Origin: Bolinopsis microptera
Lineage: Eukaryota > Ctenophora > Tentaculata > Lobata > Bolinopsidae
Length of the DNA: 64,000 bases
NCBI RefSeq assembly: GCF_026151205.1
Contig: NC_087075.1
Span: 14,459,628 to 14,523,627 of the forward strand
Direction: 5' to 3'
The notes beneath the pieces were generated by a model. It had not been told where the DNA came from, did no database searches, and was given only the letters and a program-made list of their open reading frames with translations. A program made the position numbers and the translations under genes. Below are positions 48,601 through 58,054 of the stretch, one piece after another; within the stretch, counting starts at the first letter, position 1, and each line of letters opens with the position of its first letter.

Positions 48601-51600
48601 AGAAAATGGATCAAACAAGTTTGAAAATATGCAGCCGTAGCGCCCGTAGGTGTTCAATAAATATGGGACGATGCTTTATATTACTTACTTACTGACTAGT
48701 AACTACTAGAAAGCCCGTGATCACAGGGAGGATTTTGATTATATTTTTGGAGAATATTCTCGTAAAAACGCTCAGACTGCGAGCCTCGAGCAGAATATTA
48801 AACCTAATTTCGAATTAAGACCACAGCATTAGCCTAGTACTTTGAACAGAAGCTTTTTTTGCGGCTGTTATTAGACAATGAAATATATAATTTTCCCGCA
48901 TTTAAGTCATTATATTTCTGAATTTTCTGCATTATAGAACAATTTGCCGTTTTCATTTTCAAAATCATCTGGACACCCAGGAATATAAAATGTTTAAAAT
49001 GATTCCAATAAAGGTTCCTTCTCAGATGAACTACTGAACCACTTGTTCAACCTGGGAGCAAGCGCTGGACCAAATGTTGCTGGGGACGGAGTCCTGAACT
49101 TCAAGGGAATCTGGAACAAAGTGAAGAGAAACGAGTTGGTGGTGAACATAACTCAGACTATTGGACATTGTTCTGTTCCTCTCCTGGTCTTTTTGAACAG
49201 CTTTGATTCTACTTTTATTGATATTACTGGTAAGTGGATAGTATTGTGAGCACTTTTCATTATTCAAAATAAGTCTAATTGCGATGAAGAGGGAGGAACT
49301 AATTAATTTGAGTTTCGGACAGCTGAGTGTTCCAATTAATCAAACAGTAACGAATAGTTCGAGGAAGTAAAGTTGTTATTTTAACATATCTTTAAATTAA
49401 TTTATCTACTTCTTATGTGCGTCTTATTTCAGGTAATCTGAAGGAGCACACCGAGAACGGAGACCTTGACGCGTGTTACGTTAACAGTAGATGTGCTTAC
49501 GCTGGAAAAATTTCTGGTACTCTTTAATTAATTAATTAATCAATTTGGTAGACAGTATAAATGGGATGGGGGGACAGGGGGACCCATGCACAGGGTTCCA
49601 AGGTACGGATTTTTGGAGGGGGTGCGAACTTAAGCTTTATTTATTCCACGAGAGTCTGCTTACAATCAAGTAATTAGTTGTGACTAAGTTGACTAAGTCA
49701 CGTGTTGTAACCCGGACACATTCCTACAGGTTACAACATTCCAGGACGTATCACGTGTCTACTCCAACCTGCCCTATGTGGTGTCCGGAGTGTGTTTCTG
49801 GTTCCTAGCTGTTCAGAAGAGTAAAGTTATGGAGCAGATCAACAGGATAGGGAAGGGTGTGAAACATGATTTTGCTATTTTCAACGCTCTGGCTTTTATA
49901 ACTGGTAAGAGACTTTGCTATTTTCAACATGATACTGGTAACATTTGGTACATACCTAGCCTAAATTACTTACTTTATGTTTAAATTTATGCTATTAATT
50001 TATGTTACTTTATGTTACTTTAAATTGTGTAGTAAACTAACAATTGTGGTTATCTGAGTTAAGACAGGTTAAGAAAACCTCTTTATACCTGAAATGTAAC
50101 TTTAGTATGTCTCCTGTCTAAGATTGTAACCGAGTTAGAATTTTGGTTACTTAGTAACTCAGTAGTCAGTAACTTAATATCCTGGTAACTTAGTAACCTG
50201 GTAACTTAGTAACCTGGTAACTTAGTAACATGGTAACTTAATAACCTGGTAACTTAGTAACCTGGTAACTTAATAACCTGGTAACTTAGTAACCTGGTAA
50301 CTTAATAACCTGGTAACTTAGTAACCTGGTAACTTCTCGGAAGCGCACTCTTAGCTGCTTACAATATCCAACTTAACGTCTGTTATTTCAGCGATAATTG
50401 GAATAGCATCAGCGATGTACCACGTTTGCCCCAACCAAACCACCTCCCGTATCGATATGTACTTTATCGAGATCCTGCTAGGTTACTACTCTCTGAAATT
50501 GTACCAATCCAGGGTTCCTGATATCAGGGCTGTCTACTACGCTCCCGGTTAGTTCATCTGTTAATTACTTAATTAATTAATGAACTCTTAATTATTTTAC
50601 CAAAATTTCTGTTGAATCGACCGTGAAAGAATCGCTCCTAACATAACTAATATTTAATTTTAATTTCCCTTATTTCAGCTATAATTGTATGTGTTTTAAG
50701 TGCTGTGGAGCGGGTACTAGGTGGATCACAACTCTCCTGGAATCTGCTCGCTGGTTTCCATCTTTCCTTTACTCTCTGGGTCTCCATCCAGCTGTTCTTC
50801 CTAGGAAAATGTGCGATGAACCCTTGGACTATGTACAAAGAGTGGAGTTCGTAAGTGATCGGTTTTTATTTGAAATTGTTTTACGTATGAATATCATAGT
50901 GCCGTGGAGCGTCGTTGAACCGATTGCAGTTTAAATGTCGTAGATATCGAGAGTGATGTATTAAGCTTACAAATATTTGTATCTACACAATACAATTCTC
51001 GTAGAGTGTCCAACAAGATCAAGGAAGCTAAAGGTAAACCAGAGTTCAAGTTCCAAGCTGGCTTCTTCGGTGTTGGAATCCTTGCAACCTCAATCATCGC
51101 CGGCTCTGGTTTGTTTTTATTCAATCATTGGGTACTTTTACTTGAACAATCAACGTAAATACGGAACATTTTCGCAAAGAAATGAGAGGATCAATTAGTA
51201 AATTAGTTGATATCTCGATTTGGTAACGGATTTTGTTCCGCAGCGATTGGAGGGTACTGGACAGAACAAACAATGTACAACGTGGTGGCCCTGTCTACCG
51301 ACATCGTGATATACATCATGTACTACGTGGTTACAAAGTGTGTGTTGAGAAAGGAGAAGGTGAATTGAAAACACGTGACATTACAAACACGTGACATTAC
51401 AAACACGTGACAATCAAAACACGTGACATTACAAACACGTGACATTACAAACACGTGGCATTACAAACGCGTGACATTACAAACACGTGGCATTACAAAC
51501 ACGTGACATTACAAACACGTGACATTACAAACACGTGACATTACAAACACGTGACATTACAAACACGTGACAGGATCTGTTAGCACACAGAACTGTTAGT

Positions 51601-52589
51601 TTTCGCGAAGCAGGTCTGACTTTCATATATATTCTTATAGTAGACTTCATCATATAAATTTATTTTGAACTTAGTAACAATTTCAGGGAATAAATAGAAA
51701 TTTAAGATTTCATTTCTATTCTAATATTCACGTATATTAAATACAATTATATTGTTATGTATCATATGATTTTGTAAACATTGGCCGGTGTACCAAAAAC
51801 CGGTCCCCAAACAAACACATTACAAACACGTGACACCGCTTTCTATTACAGCTACGTCACGTGATAAATCATGATGACATCGCCGTGTTTTGAGGACATT
51901 TTTATAAAATGGGGTCCAAAATTTGTTCTTTTATACCACTTTGTTGTTGCAGGTGCCTTATTCCATAGTCATGATTCAACCTATAAATTGATACGACATT
52001 TAATTAATAAAATGAAAAACGTCACATTTAATTATAAAGTTGATCACGTCACATTTAATTATAAAGTTAATCACGTGACAATTAATTATAAAGTTGATCA
52101 CGTGACCGACAATTCTCCCACAGCTGAGAACCCATGTTGTTGTAATAATTGCTGCGAGCTTCTTTACCTGGGCCGTATCCTTTATTTTCTTCTTCTTCTA
52201 CAAGAATATCAACACTTCCGTTAGCCCTGCAGGTTTGCTGTTTCTTCAACACAATGAAGTGTTATTTATATTTATTGTACAAAGATAAGGTTGACTTATT
52301 AGATCACGCTTTCGTCTACTTCCAATATAATACATCAAAGTCAAAGTATCTCAATAATCACTATTCAACAATCCTCATTTTAACTCTGAGGAAAAACCTC
52401 ACTAGTCACGTAAACCCCTTCTTATGTTCAGAATCCCGATGTTTGAACCGCGCCTGTTTGGGCGGTTTTATTGACGGTCACGACTTGTGGCACTGTCTGT
52501 CCGCCACAGCCATCTTCCTGACCAACGTAATGATCTTACTGATGGACGATGACTTGTTGGATATGAAGACTGAGGACACTTACTTCTAG
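27651..52589 (+). CDS. SIDT: SID-1 transmembrane family protein, 23 exons
   Basis: SIDT proteins are multi-pass membrane proteins linked to dsRNA uptake (nematode SID-1) and, as CREST-superfamily members, to lysosomal lipid hydrolysis or cholesterol handling. Exons: 27651-27726, 30800-30982, 31353-31565, 31733-31869, 32336-32475, 40115-40245, 40514-40599, 40934-41027, 41380-41488, 41679-41855, 42673-42727, 43033-43161, 44226-44339, 44458-44548, 49026-49229, 49433-49516, 49730-49904, 50392-50547, 50679-50850, 51005-51108, 51244-51359, 52124-52232, 52432-52589. All junctions keep frame except exon 16/17 (one base surplus). Order: signal peptide, Ser/Lys-rich linker, sushi-like Cys module (exon 3), beta-rich ectodomain, first membrane span ([15 protein letters not shown], exon 12), acidic cytosolic loop (exons 13-14), then about ten spans. 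CREST residues are all present: SAMYH, Asp in RIDMYF, GHDLWH. About 1000 aa, longer than typical SIDT (about 830) because of the N-terminal additions. Confidence 0.92.
27753..30203 (+). repeat. 2.4-kb pyrimidine-rich composite array in SIDT intron 1
   Basis: The core (about 28045-29960) is almost entirely TCC/CTC-type pyrimidine sequence on the coding strand, broken by CAGTCC and GGGTCC blocks, with internal direct repeats of a few hundred bp (for example 29040-29300 and 29400-29660). At each end is a cluster of GGACATAGGC-type 9-10-mers: left 27778-27895, right 29965-30182. The outermost ends are mirror-like: a G run followed by TGTCACGTCCGTC on the left, GACGGACATGACA plus a C run on the right. 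Long frames here are compositional, not coding. Confidence 0.85.
30204..30799. other. SIDT intron 1, remaining part
   Basis: Plain AT-rich intronic DNA leading to the exon 2 acceptor at 30799. Nothing else seen. Confidence 0.5.
33075..33500 (+). repeat. Tandem duplication, 226-bp unit x2
   Basis: Copies 33075-33298 and 33301-33500 share GCTATTATTATCATAACAAA, CATCATGAGGTTTATGGTAG and ACTATTAGCTGTTATCAACTT with few differences. It lies in SIDT intron 5; non-coding. Confidence 0.85.
34067..34775 (+). repeat. 24-bp minisatellite with CACGTG, about 30 copies
   Basis: Main unit AAACCACGTGTCATACCTCC plus AGCT; variants have CTGCCTCC, or are shortened to about 15 bp (CACGTGTCAGCTAAAC). Every unit carries CACGTG. 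It lies in SIDT intron 5, upstream of the nested paralogue. The long frames on both strands are by-products of a unit length divisible by three. Confidence 0.95.
35105..35577 (+). repeat. 19-bp minisatellite (ACTAGGGCACAGCATAATA), about 25 copies
   Basis: Two alternating variants at two positions (ATTAGGG/ACTAGGG and CAGCAT/CAGGAT) form higher-order blocks. In SIDT intron 5; contains no CACGTG. Confidence 0.92.
35578..37323. other. SIDT intron 5 spacer and 5' flank of the nested paralogue
   Basis: AT-rich. A TATAAAT at about 36989 lies some 330 bp upstream of the paralogue's start and could be its promoter. A small GC-rich patch (GACGGCGCGCGCGACC) is at 37072-37087. Confidence 0.35.
37324..39403 (+). 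CDS. SIDT: Compact SID-1 family paralogue nested in SIDT intron 5
   Basis: One uninterrupted frame to 39403 covers a SIDT ectodomain end and the whole membrane region of about eleven spans (first [16 protein letters not shown], last near the C-terminus [12 protein letters not shown]). The best start uses a 74-nt exon 37324-37397 coding a signal peptide ([15 protein letters not shown]), a 64-bp GT...AG intron (37398-37461) and the main exon 37462-39403: about 671 aa. Without that intron the first ATG is at 37490. The host gene has 12 or more introns over the same region, so this looks like an old retrocopy or an intron-loss duplicate. Similarity to the host protein is clear but low (for example GHDAWH against GHDLWH, YHICPN against YHVCPN). 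The CREST Ser four residues before the His is Gly here (GFIYH). Shorter ectodomain than usual; no sushi-like module. Confidence 0.85.
39803..39808 (+). promoter_or_regulatory. Polyadenylation signal of the nested SIDT paralogue
   Basis: AATAAA about 400 bp after the stop codon in an AT-rich 3' region, followed by a T-rich stretch. No genomic poly(A) tract marks a recent retroposition. Confidence 0.5.
40742..40933 (+). repeat. Duplicated exon 8 starts linked by (GTAACACT)n
   Basis: Two extra copies of the SIDT exon 8 acceptor and first ~38 nt (CAG|GTAGATGACAGAGAGTCG ... GGTATACGTG) begin at 40742 and about 40833. Each is followed by octamer repeats instead of the rest of the exon. The third copy, at 40934, is the real exon. 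Use of either decoy acceptor would run into a stop in the octamer tract. Confidence 0.9.
42200..42662 (+). repeat. 12-bp repeat (TATACTTACAAC)n
   Basis: About 38 units with a few 18-21 bp variants, ending only 10 bp before the exon 11 acceptor (42672). In SIDT intron 10. The tract supplies pyrimidine-poor sequence right up to the splice site. Confidence 0.9.
42769..42905 (+). repeat. 9-bp repeat (AGTGATAAT)n
   Basis: About fifteen units, with GACACTAGT variants, starting 41 bp after the exon 11 donor. In SIDT intron 11. Confidence 0.9.
43612..44215 (+). repeat. 41-bp minisatellite with CCAAT-type and CACGTG motifs, about 14 copies
   Basis: Each unit contains CTGATTGGTTAGTCTGTGTC, CACGTGCC and GTGAATACTATGCT. 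ATTGG (reverse CCAAT box) and CACGTG are kept in nearly all units. It lies in SIDT intron 12 and ends about 12 bp before the exon 13 acceptor. Confidence 0.95.
44549..45539. other. SIDT intron 14, part before the GPCR
   Basis: AT-rich sequence, also the 3' flank of the minus-strand GPCR. No feature of note. Confidence 0.4.
46303..46387 (-). repeat. 59-bp tandem duplication in GPCR loop codons
   Basis: CCAGGATGTCTGCTGTTCAA and CCAATT occur at 46303-46328 and again at 46362-46387. The offset of 59 bp is not a multiple of three, and the first copy on the coding strand runs into an in-frame TAG. Confidence 0.85.
46402..47026. mobile_element. 625-bp hAT-like non-autonomous transposon in the GPCR
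   Basis: Terminal inverted repeats CCCATATCCACA; exact 8-bp target duplication AACTGGAA at 46394-46401 and 47027-47034. Removing the element and one duplication rejoins the GPCR codons between TM2 and the first extracellular loop. Internal sequence has GAGGAAATTT motifs and a nested GC-rich hairpin segment (46830-46930). No transposase. Confidence 0.85.
47150..47700 (-). repeat. Minisatellite containing GPCR TM1 exon fragments
   Basis: Roughly 105-bp units combine a ~45-nt TM1 coding fragment (GGCTTGGTAGCAGCAGGACT and following), a short link GGTTAATGACAG, and four to six copies of the octamer GTTACCAG. Six TM1 fragments are seen in all: the two outer ones join to the real N-terminal and TM2 coding sequence, the four inner ones are free. 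Confidence 0.9.
47907..48416. other. SIDT intron 14 spacer
   Basis: No gene or repeat recognised. Presumed 5' flank of the GPCR. Confidence 0.35.
48417..48953 (+). repeat. Direct repeat, ~147 bp, offset ~392 bp
   Basis: The block from TTTCGAATTAAGACCACAGC to GAACAATTTGCCGTTTT at 48417-48563 recurs at 48808-48953 with few changes. The head of an ACTAGAAAGCCCGTG element (48704-48760) lies between the copies. Confidence 0.85.
50157..50337 (+). repeat. 16-bp minisatellite (GGTAACTTAGTAACCT)n
   Basis: About eleven units in SIDT intron 17, with AATA/AGTA variation. It resembles the octamer tract of the GPCR minisatellite (GGTAACCT) and the plus-strand reading of the GNMT exon 6 array. Confidence 0.9.
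51368..51572 (+). repeat. 16-bp minisatellite (ACACGTGACATTACAA)n
   Basis: About thirteen units starting nine bases after the exon 21 donor of SIDT. CACGTG is kept in all units but one. A single further unit is near 51822, and a related set of three 27-bp units with CACGTCACA/CACGTGACA is at 51992-52105. Confidence 0.92.
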
Positions 52590-53787
52590 GATGTTCTAGA
52601 TGCGTAGAATGTTCTAGAACCTGGAAGTTTCCAGGATTGTTCAGACTGTTATACCCAGTGATTGATAACAGTAAGATAAACTCTTTCATAATAATATGAT
52701 GTTCCCTTGTCCAAGATAATCACAGTTCCTACTTGGGTTATTTCTCGAGTCTTATCTTGTTGTTGTAAGTCACACTGCGCTGGTTTCAGTCAAATGTGGC
52801 TGTTTCTGCTCTTGGCAACAGGGTATACATAGTGGGTATGATTACTGTCGCTGTTTCTCTGCGGTACAGTCAATTTTGGCCCATCTATATATTATATATT
52901 ATACGTTTATCATTGCGTGTGATATTATATACTGGCGAATTACAATTTGTGATTACTGTTACAACTTTCCGTATGGAACGAATTTTATATTATTTCAAAC
53001 TTTAAATCATCAAGCAGTTGGAATACAAAATTGCTTGTCTGGTTAATTATTTAATTAATTACTTCCCCTTATGTTAATGGGTGACGTTCGTATTTTTTTC
53101 ACGTCAAACGAAGATAAGGGATTTAAATGAAGTTTGGTTGTGGTAAACATGGTCCTTGCTGATTGGCTAGCTTGTGTCACATTTGCGCTGCTTTTCTCTT
53201 CGCGTGCCCATGTTTGTCAGAGCGAGACTGCGAACTGTGGAGTATTTGATTTAACTTTTTGCAGAGACTGCGAATAATGTTTGAACCATGGACAAATTTT
53301 TGACGTTAAAAATTTCTTCATTTTTAGATTTGATTGTTCATTATATATTTTTTCTTGATATGCCAGTGAATTATTCATAATGAAAACTAAATTGGTATTG
53401 AAAGATTTTGAAAAACGTATCGAAAATTATCATTGTAAAATTAACGGAATCAATTTGATTTTTGTCTTTTAACCAATCATAGGTTCATACCGTTCACGTG
53501 CAGTAGCTTTCATTACACACAAGTGCTTCACATTTTTTTCCTGTTATTTGCTATCTTTTAATCATGATTAGATTGATTTTAGATGAGTATAAGATATGTC
53601 TTCGCTTAAAATCTCCTGATCCTGGTTTGGGTTTAATTATATTGCACGATAAACATTTTTAACCGCTACAAGTGTGCGATCGAAATCCTGAGGAAATATA
53701 ATGGCAAACATTGTTTTCACAGATCGGGTATCCTGGACTGATTCGAATAAATCTTGAAGTTGACCCCAGCCACGATCTCAGTTAGGG
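52590..53787. other. SIDT 3' flank, no gene recognised
   Basis: Contains the presumed SIDT 3' UTR; no canonical AATAAA close to the stop was seen. A local imperfect duplication GAGACTGCGAA is at 53222-53276. Confidence 0.4.
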
Positions 53788-53790
53788 GTC

Positions 53791-53893
53791 GTTCGCATTT
53801 TACCTAATCACTTTTTCGAACATTTTTACCCCCGCCCGTAATCAGTTTTACACATGGCTATTGTGTCAAAATGACACTAACGTAATTATTTGG

Positions 53894-53932
<39 letters not shown>

Positions 53933-53964
53933 GACTGATTACGTAATATGTGAACGACCCATTA
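53791..53964. mobile_element. MITE with internal poly(C)
   Basis: Imperfect ~28-bp inverted ends: GGGTCGTTCGCATTTTACC.TAATCA at the left and the reverse complement of TGATTACGTAATATGTGAACGACCC at the right. A run of about 35 C residues lies inside (53898-53930). Target duplication unclear. Confidence 0.6.
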
Positions 53965-54825
53965 TTCGTTCCTACAGTTAATAAATATAATATGGTAGCT
54001 GAAAATATTTAACAATACGTCTTTTTAGTAGACCTAAAAATCTTAAAATGACAAAAATAGTATCAAATATGAGTATGTACAGTCAGTAATTTGACAAAGC
54101 TAAAGGATTGCTTCGGGTCATGGCTTGTCGTGTTCAAGGCCAATTTCTCCAATACGAGACTGATCGAAGTGGCTTCTTCTAGTCAAACGAAGCAATCCTT
54201 ATTTTAACTTTTGTTTTCCGTTCGCTAAACAGTTACATCGTCCCTTATTGTATAAGTATAAAAATCTTGATCTTGGCTCTAATAGAAATGTAATTGTAAC
54301 CGTTTAGTGTTTGGACTGTTGCGTTGTATGTTCACATTTGAGTCAATAAAACTTTTAGATATGAAGAAATGAATATTATTTTTCCGGTGAAGTCCAAACT
54401 ATTTACACTAAAACAGAGCATGATAGTATAAGTAACGATGAACACAGGATGATGATCAATGGGACAATCAGATAATGGTCTAATCATGTTCATACGACTT
54501 TAATATTAACCTGGCTTGACAGTCGTCCAAATTTCTTGAAAGTAACGAGCGCAGCTTTCTTAATCGTCGATCAACAACCTATTCTTAATGCATATAAAAT
54601 AATGATCATTTCACTTTCCTGATTTTGCATATACTTTTCTTATTCGTCATTCGTAGCGGAATGCATTATTAATATCAAATATAGGGCCGCGCGCGCTGCG
54701 CATCAAATAATGTTTCTGAGCGTGCTAAAAGTAAATCACTACAGTCGATCTTCAACATTTTTTCTTTAGTTAGCGCTTGCTGGAAGTGGAAGTAAAATTT
54801 GTTTTACCTTTTTAGAATGATCCGT
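53965..54825. other. No gene recognised
   Basis: AT-rich spacer with a small GC-rich island (GGGCCGCGCGCGCTGCGC) at 54683-54700. Confidence 0.35.
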
Positions 54826-54945
54826 GAGTTTCGCCTAGGTGCCATATTTGATGGTGCGCGGCTTTTGCAAGCTAAAGTAGGTGTAAATGGTAAAAGTCGC
54901 GTGATTTGACGAAATTCGTTGATTTTTGTCGTATTATTTTGTTAT
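54826..54945 (+). repeat. Dispersed repeat family A, copy 2
   Basis: GTGAGTTTCGCCTAGGTGCC and TATTTGATGGTGCGCGGC are shared with 55932-56000 and, inverted, with 1-60. Non-coding. Confidence 0.65.
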
Positions 54946-54979
54946 ATCTTAGCATTGATTGACGATGTTAATCCGTCGA

Positions 54980-55010
54980 GATCGTTGCTCTGCGAAGCAG
55001 AGCAACGATC
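54980..55010. other. Perfect 14-bp hairpin with GAA loop
   Basis: GATCGTTGCTCTGC, GAA, then the exact reverse complement. Similar GAA-loop hairpins with unrelated stems are at 56744-56764 and 56771-56791. Confidence 0.8.
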
Positions 55011-55439
55011 GACTTCGATGCGATGCTAGTTCGCGTCGAAGCGGCGAAGTCCTCCAAATCTTAGCACTTTGGTTCCTTAAATGAGATCATTCTGAAAATT
55101 TTTGAAGACCTTCCAATCATACTAAACTACCCAACCTAAATTAGTTGGGATCGGAGAGATAGGTCTTGATTGACAAAATATGAAATAGGTATATTTATAA
55201 ATTCGTTGTAGGTTTACAACCTACCAGGACGCGCGCCGAGTTTGGAGTTGGACTCGTCGACGGTCCAACTCGGCGCAACAATATTTGAAACAAATATTTT
55301 ACGAGTATCACCCGTTAATAAATTCGTTGATAACTCAAAATCTGACCATCAAATTGTTCAAACTAATTTAGTATAGTTCAGTAAAATATAAGTTGTAAGT
55401 GAGAAAATCTGGGAAGTATTATACATTTTTGAAATTGTT

Positions 55440-55760
55440 TCCGAAATAATGTGGCCGAAATACGAGTTTAAAAACAATTTAATCATCAATGGTCAGCGCG
55501 CGTCTTACGGTCGATGGCGCACGGCCTACTGCCAGCTAGTAGTACTGAGTACACTTACTAGTAGAGGCTCTACTACTATACATGTTACAGGAAGTTGTAG
55601 CGCTATGCACTACCAACTACTGGGCCGCGCCGCGCATCTTCTCGCAACCGTATGCAGATCCAAAATCGGCGAGATGCGAAGGATTTTGACGGATGTTACT
55701 CGTCTAAATTTCTTCGAAGTAGCGCGCGCCGCTTTCTTTTCGAAATGTTAAATGGAACGA
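55440..55760. repeat. GC-patchy repeat, inverted with 56330-56640
   Basis: GGCCGAAATxxxxGxTxAAAAA, CGATGGCGCAC and TAAATTTCTTCGAAGTAGCGCG blocks recur near 56340-56640, the last one inverted (55705-55740 with 56580-56625). Frames through here have no family signature. Confidence 0.55.
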
Positions 55761-55811
55761 GCTACGAAGTACTAGTAGCGCGCGCCGGGCCAGATCCAGA
55801 TCATTAACAAT

Positions 55812-56060
55812 AGGAGGTGCACCATAAAAATAAACTTGCTCGGATTTTAAAAATTTGTGTACCATTGTTTTCTAGAGACTGTGAGAATTTCGACAATACC
55901 AAATTTGTTATACCTTTTTGGAAAGATCAGTGAGTTTTGCCTAGGTGCCATATTTGATGGTGCGCGGCTTTTGGAGCAAAATTAGCTGTAAAAGTCGCGT
56001 AATTTGACCAAATTTGACCAAATTCGTTGATTTTTGTCGTATTATTTGGATATATCTTCA
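55812..56060 (+). repeat. Dispersed repeat family A, copy 3 (longest)
   Basis: Covers both the segment found inverted at 1-145 and the segment shared with 54826-54945, ending near TTTTTGTCGTATTATTTGG. The best reference copy of the family in this window. Confidence 0.7.
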
Positions 56061-56639
56061 GTTCCTTGAATGAGATCATTCTGAAAATTGGTGACGATCT
56101 TCCAATAGGGCTTTTACAACTGTCCGAAAAATTTGGTGGATATCAGAGTCTAGTTGATATAGTGATCAAAATGGGGCAAAATACGCTGCTTTTAGCTGTA
56201 ACATAATGATTGATGGTTGGATATGCTTTAAACTTTTCGGACACATTTCTTGTAAGTCTATGAGTAAGCTTACCAATTTTTGTTGCAATCGGAGGTCGGG
56301 AAGAATACTTAATATTTATTTGTTTGAAGAAAATTGTGCTGGCCGAAATTAGCGCTAAAAAACCATCCCACAGTCGGCACGCGCGGCTCACTGTCGATGG
56401 CGCACTACCTATTAACAATGGTCAAGAAGGATTGATATCGTGAATCAATACTGGAAGTGGAATGCTCACCGGTACGTCTTGCGTTTTTACATTAAATTTT
56501 GCTACTTGTCACGAAGTATAATTATATCAATCATATGTTGTGTTTGACCATTGTTAATCATAATGATCTGGCCCGGGCACGAGAAGAAAGCGGTGCGCGC
56601 TACTTCGAAGAAATTTAGACGAGTAACATCCGTTAAATG

Positions 56640-56640
<1 letters not shown>

Positions 56641-56722
<82 letters not shown>
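56641..56722 (+). repeat. (GT)n microsatellite
   Basis: About 41 dinucleotides, next to repeat family D. Confidence 0.95.
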
Positions 56723-56723
<1 letters not shown>

Positions 56724-56724
<1 letters not shown>

Positions 56725-56886
56725 GTCATACGTTGTATGACCCGCCGCGCACGAAGTGCGCGGCTCCCCCTGTAGCGTCGAAGACGCTACAGTGAACACT
56801 ATAGTGAACACTATAGTGAACACTATAGTGAACACTATAGTGAACACTATAGTGAAACGACCGTGGGGGTCACCACGTGATACAAT
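56724..56886 (+). repeat. Dispersed repeat family D, copy 2
   Basis: Homologous to 24389-24500 at both flanks (TCATACGTTGTATGACCCG; CGACCGTGGGGGTCACCACG). The middle differs: two perfect GAA-loop hairpins and five copies of a 12-bp unit TGAACACTATAG (56792-56846). Confidence 0.75.
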
Positions 56887-57961
56887 GTGTGTGTGTGTTG
56901 TAAGTACAAAGTGTATTTTAGTTTGTAGGTTTATAACCTACCAAATTTTTAAAAAATCCTGTGAAAAGGCCCTGGTCTTAGTCGTAGTACAACTACAAGT
57001 ACAGTAGTATTTACATTAGTAGAGGCTCTTACGGGCATTGTCTGCATGATACGCTAGGGACCCCAGATACACTAAACGTATTTTTGATCGATATTTTTGA
57101 ATCGATTAAAAGTGGTTTCAAGATGATTGGACTGAGTTAGTGCGGTCGAAATCGCAAAAAACCGATTTTTGGGCCAAAAAAAGGCCAAAAAACCATGTTT
57201 TTTTGGATATTTTGAGCAAGTTAATTTTGTTGGCATGTCAGCAAAATTTGCACAAAGATAGCTAAAAGACAGCCGCACAAGATGGTATAAAAATAAAACA
57301 AATCCCTCTATTTTAGCGCAGGTAAAAATCCAAAAAAGTGGTAAAAATTTTGACTTTTTTGCTTGAAGTTTGAATAATTTTTTGCAGTTGTATTACATCA
57401 ACCCAAAAATAGTCACATCGTGTTTGCCTAAATTTTTCCTTTCTGAGAAGTACCCACTTCATATACTTTATCGAAGTTTGAATATTGTCACCCCGCAAGC
57501 GTTTTTGCCAAATTTTAGACGCGCACTACGCGCAAAAGCATTTAGTTGTTATCAATTGGCACCCGCGCGTTCATCATAAATTTCAAACAGCTATAACTCA
57601 GCGAGATTATGTCCGTTCTAGCTCATATTTTCATACCAAATAGAAAATAATGTGATCTTATTGCTGACAAAATATGAATATGATTACTCTATTTGCCTTA
57701 GAGTAATAGACTGTCAAAGTTTAAAACGCGCATTGGTATAGCACGTGACTAATAAAGCCAAATTTATATTTCTTAACATATTATCGATCCTTAGACATCA
57801 TACTATTGTGTCTAATTAGCGGTTAGGTCTCTAAACTCGTAGCAGAATACACGTATTTTTGCCCGTAAGAGCCTCTACTACATGTTACATTGCGATGAAA
57901 ACGCTGATTCTGAATCTGAGCGTGCTAAATCAAGCTCTACTATTTACATAACAGTCGATCT
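56887..57961. other. No gene recognised
   Basis: AT-rich with scattered open frames of no recognisable family. Confidence 0.35.
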
Positions 57962-58054
57962 TTACCTGGGGACCTAAGGCTATCATGTTCATATACATAA
58001 ACAATAAAGATATTAGAGATTAGGCGGAATGACAAGCTGATCGCTGCCCAGTAA
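57962..58054 (+). mobile_element. Short structured repeat (family S), copy 2
   Basis: From TTACCTGGGGACC to GCCCAGTAA. GTCGATCT precedes it and recurs shortly after the right end (58061-58068). Confidence 0.55.
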
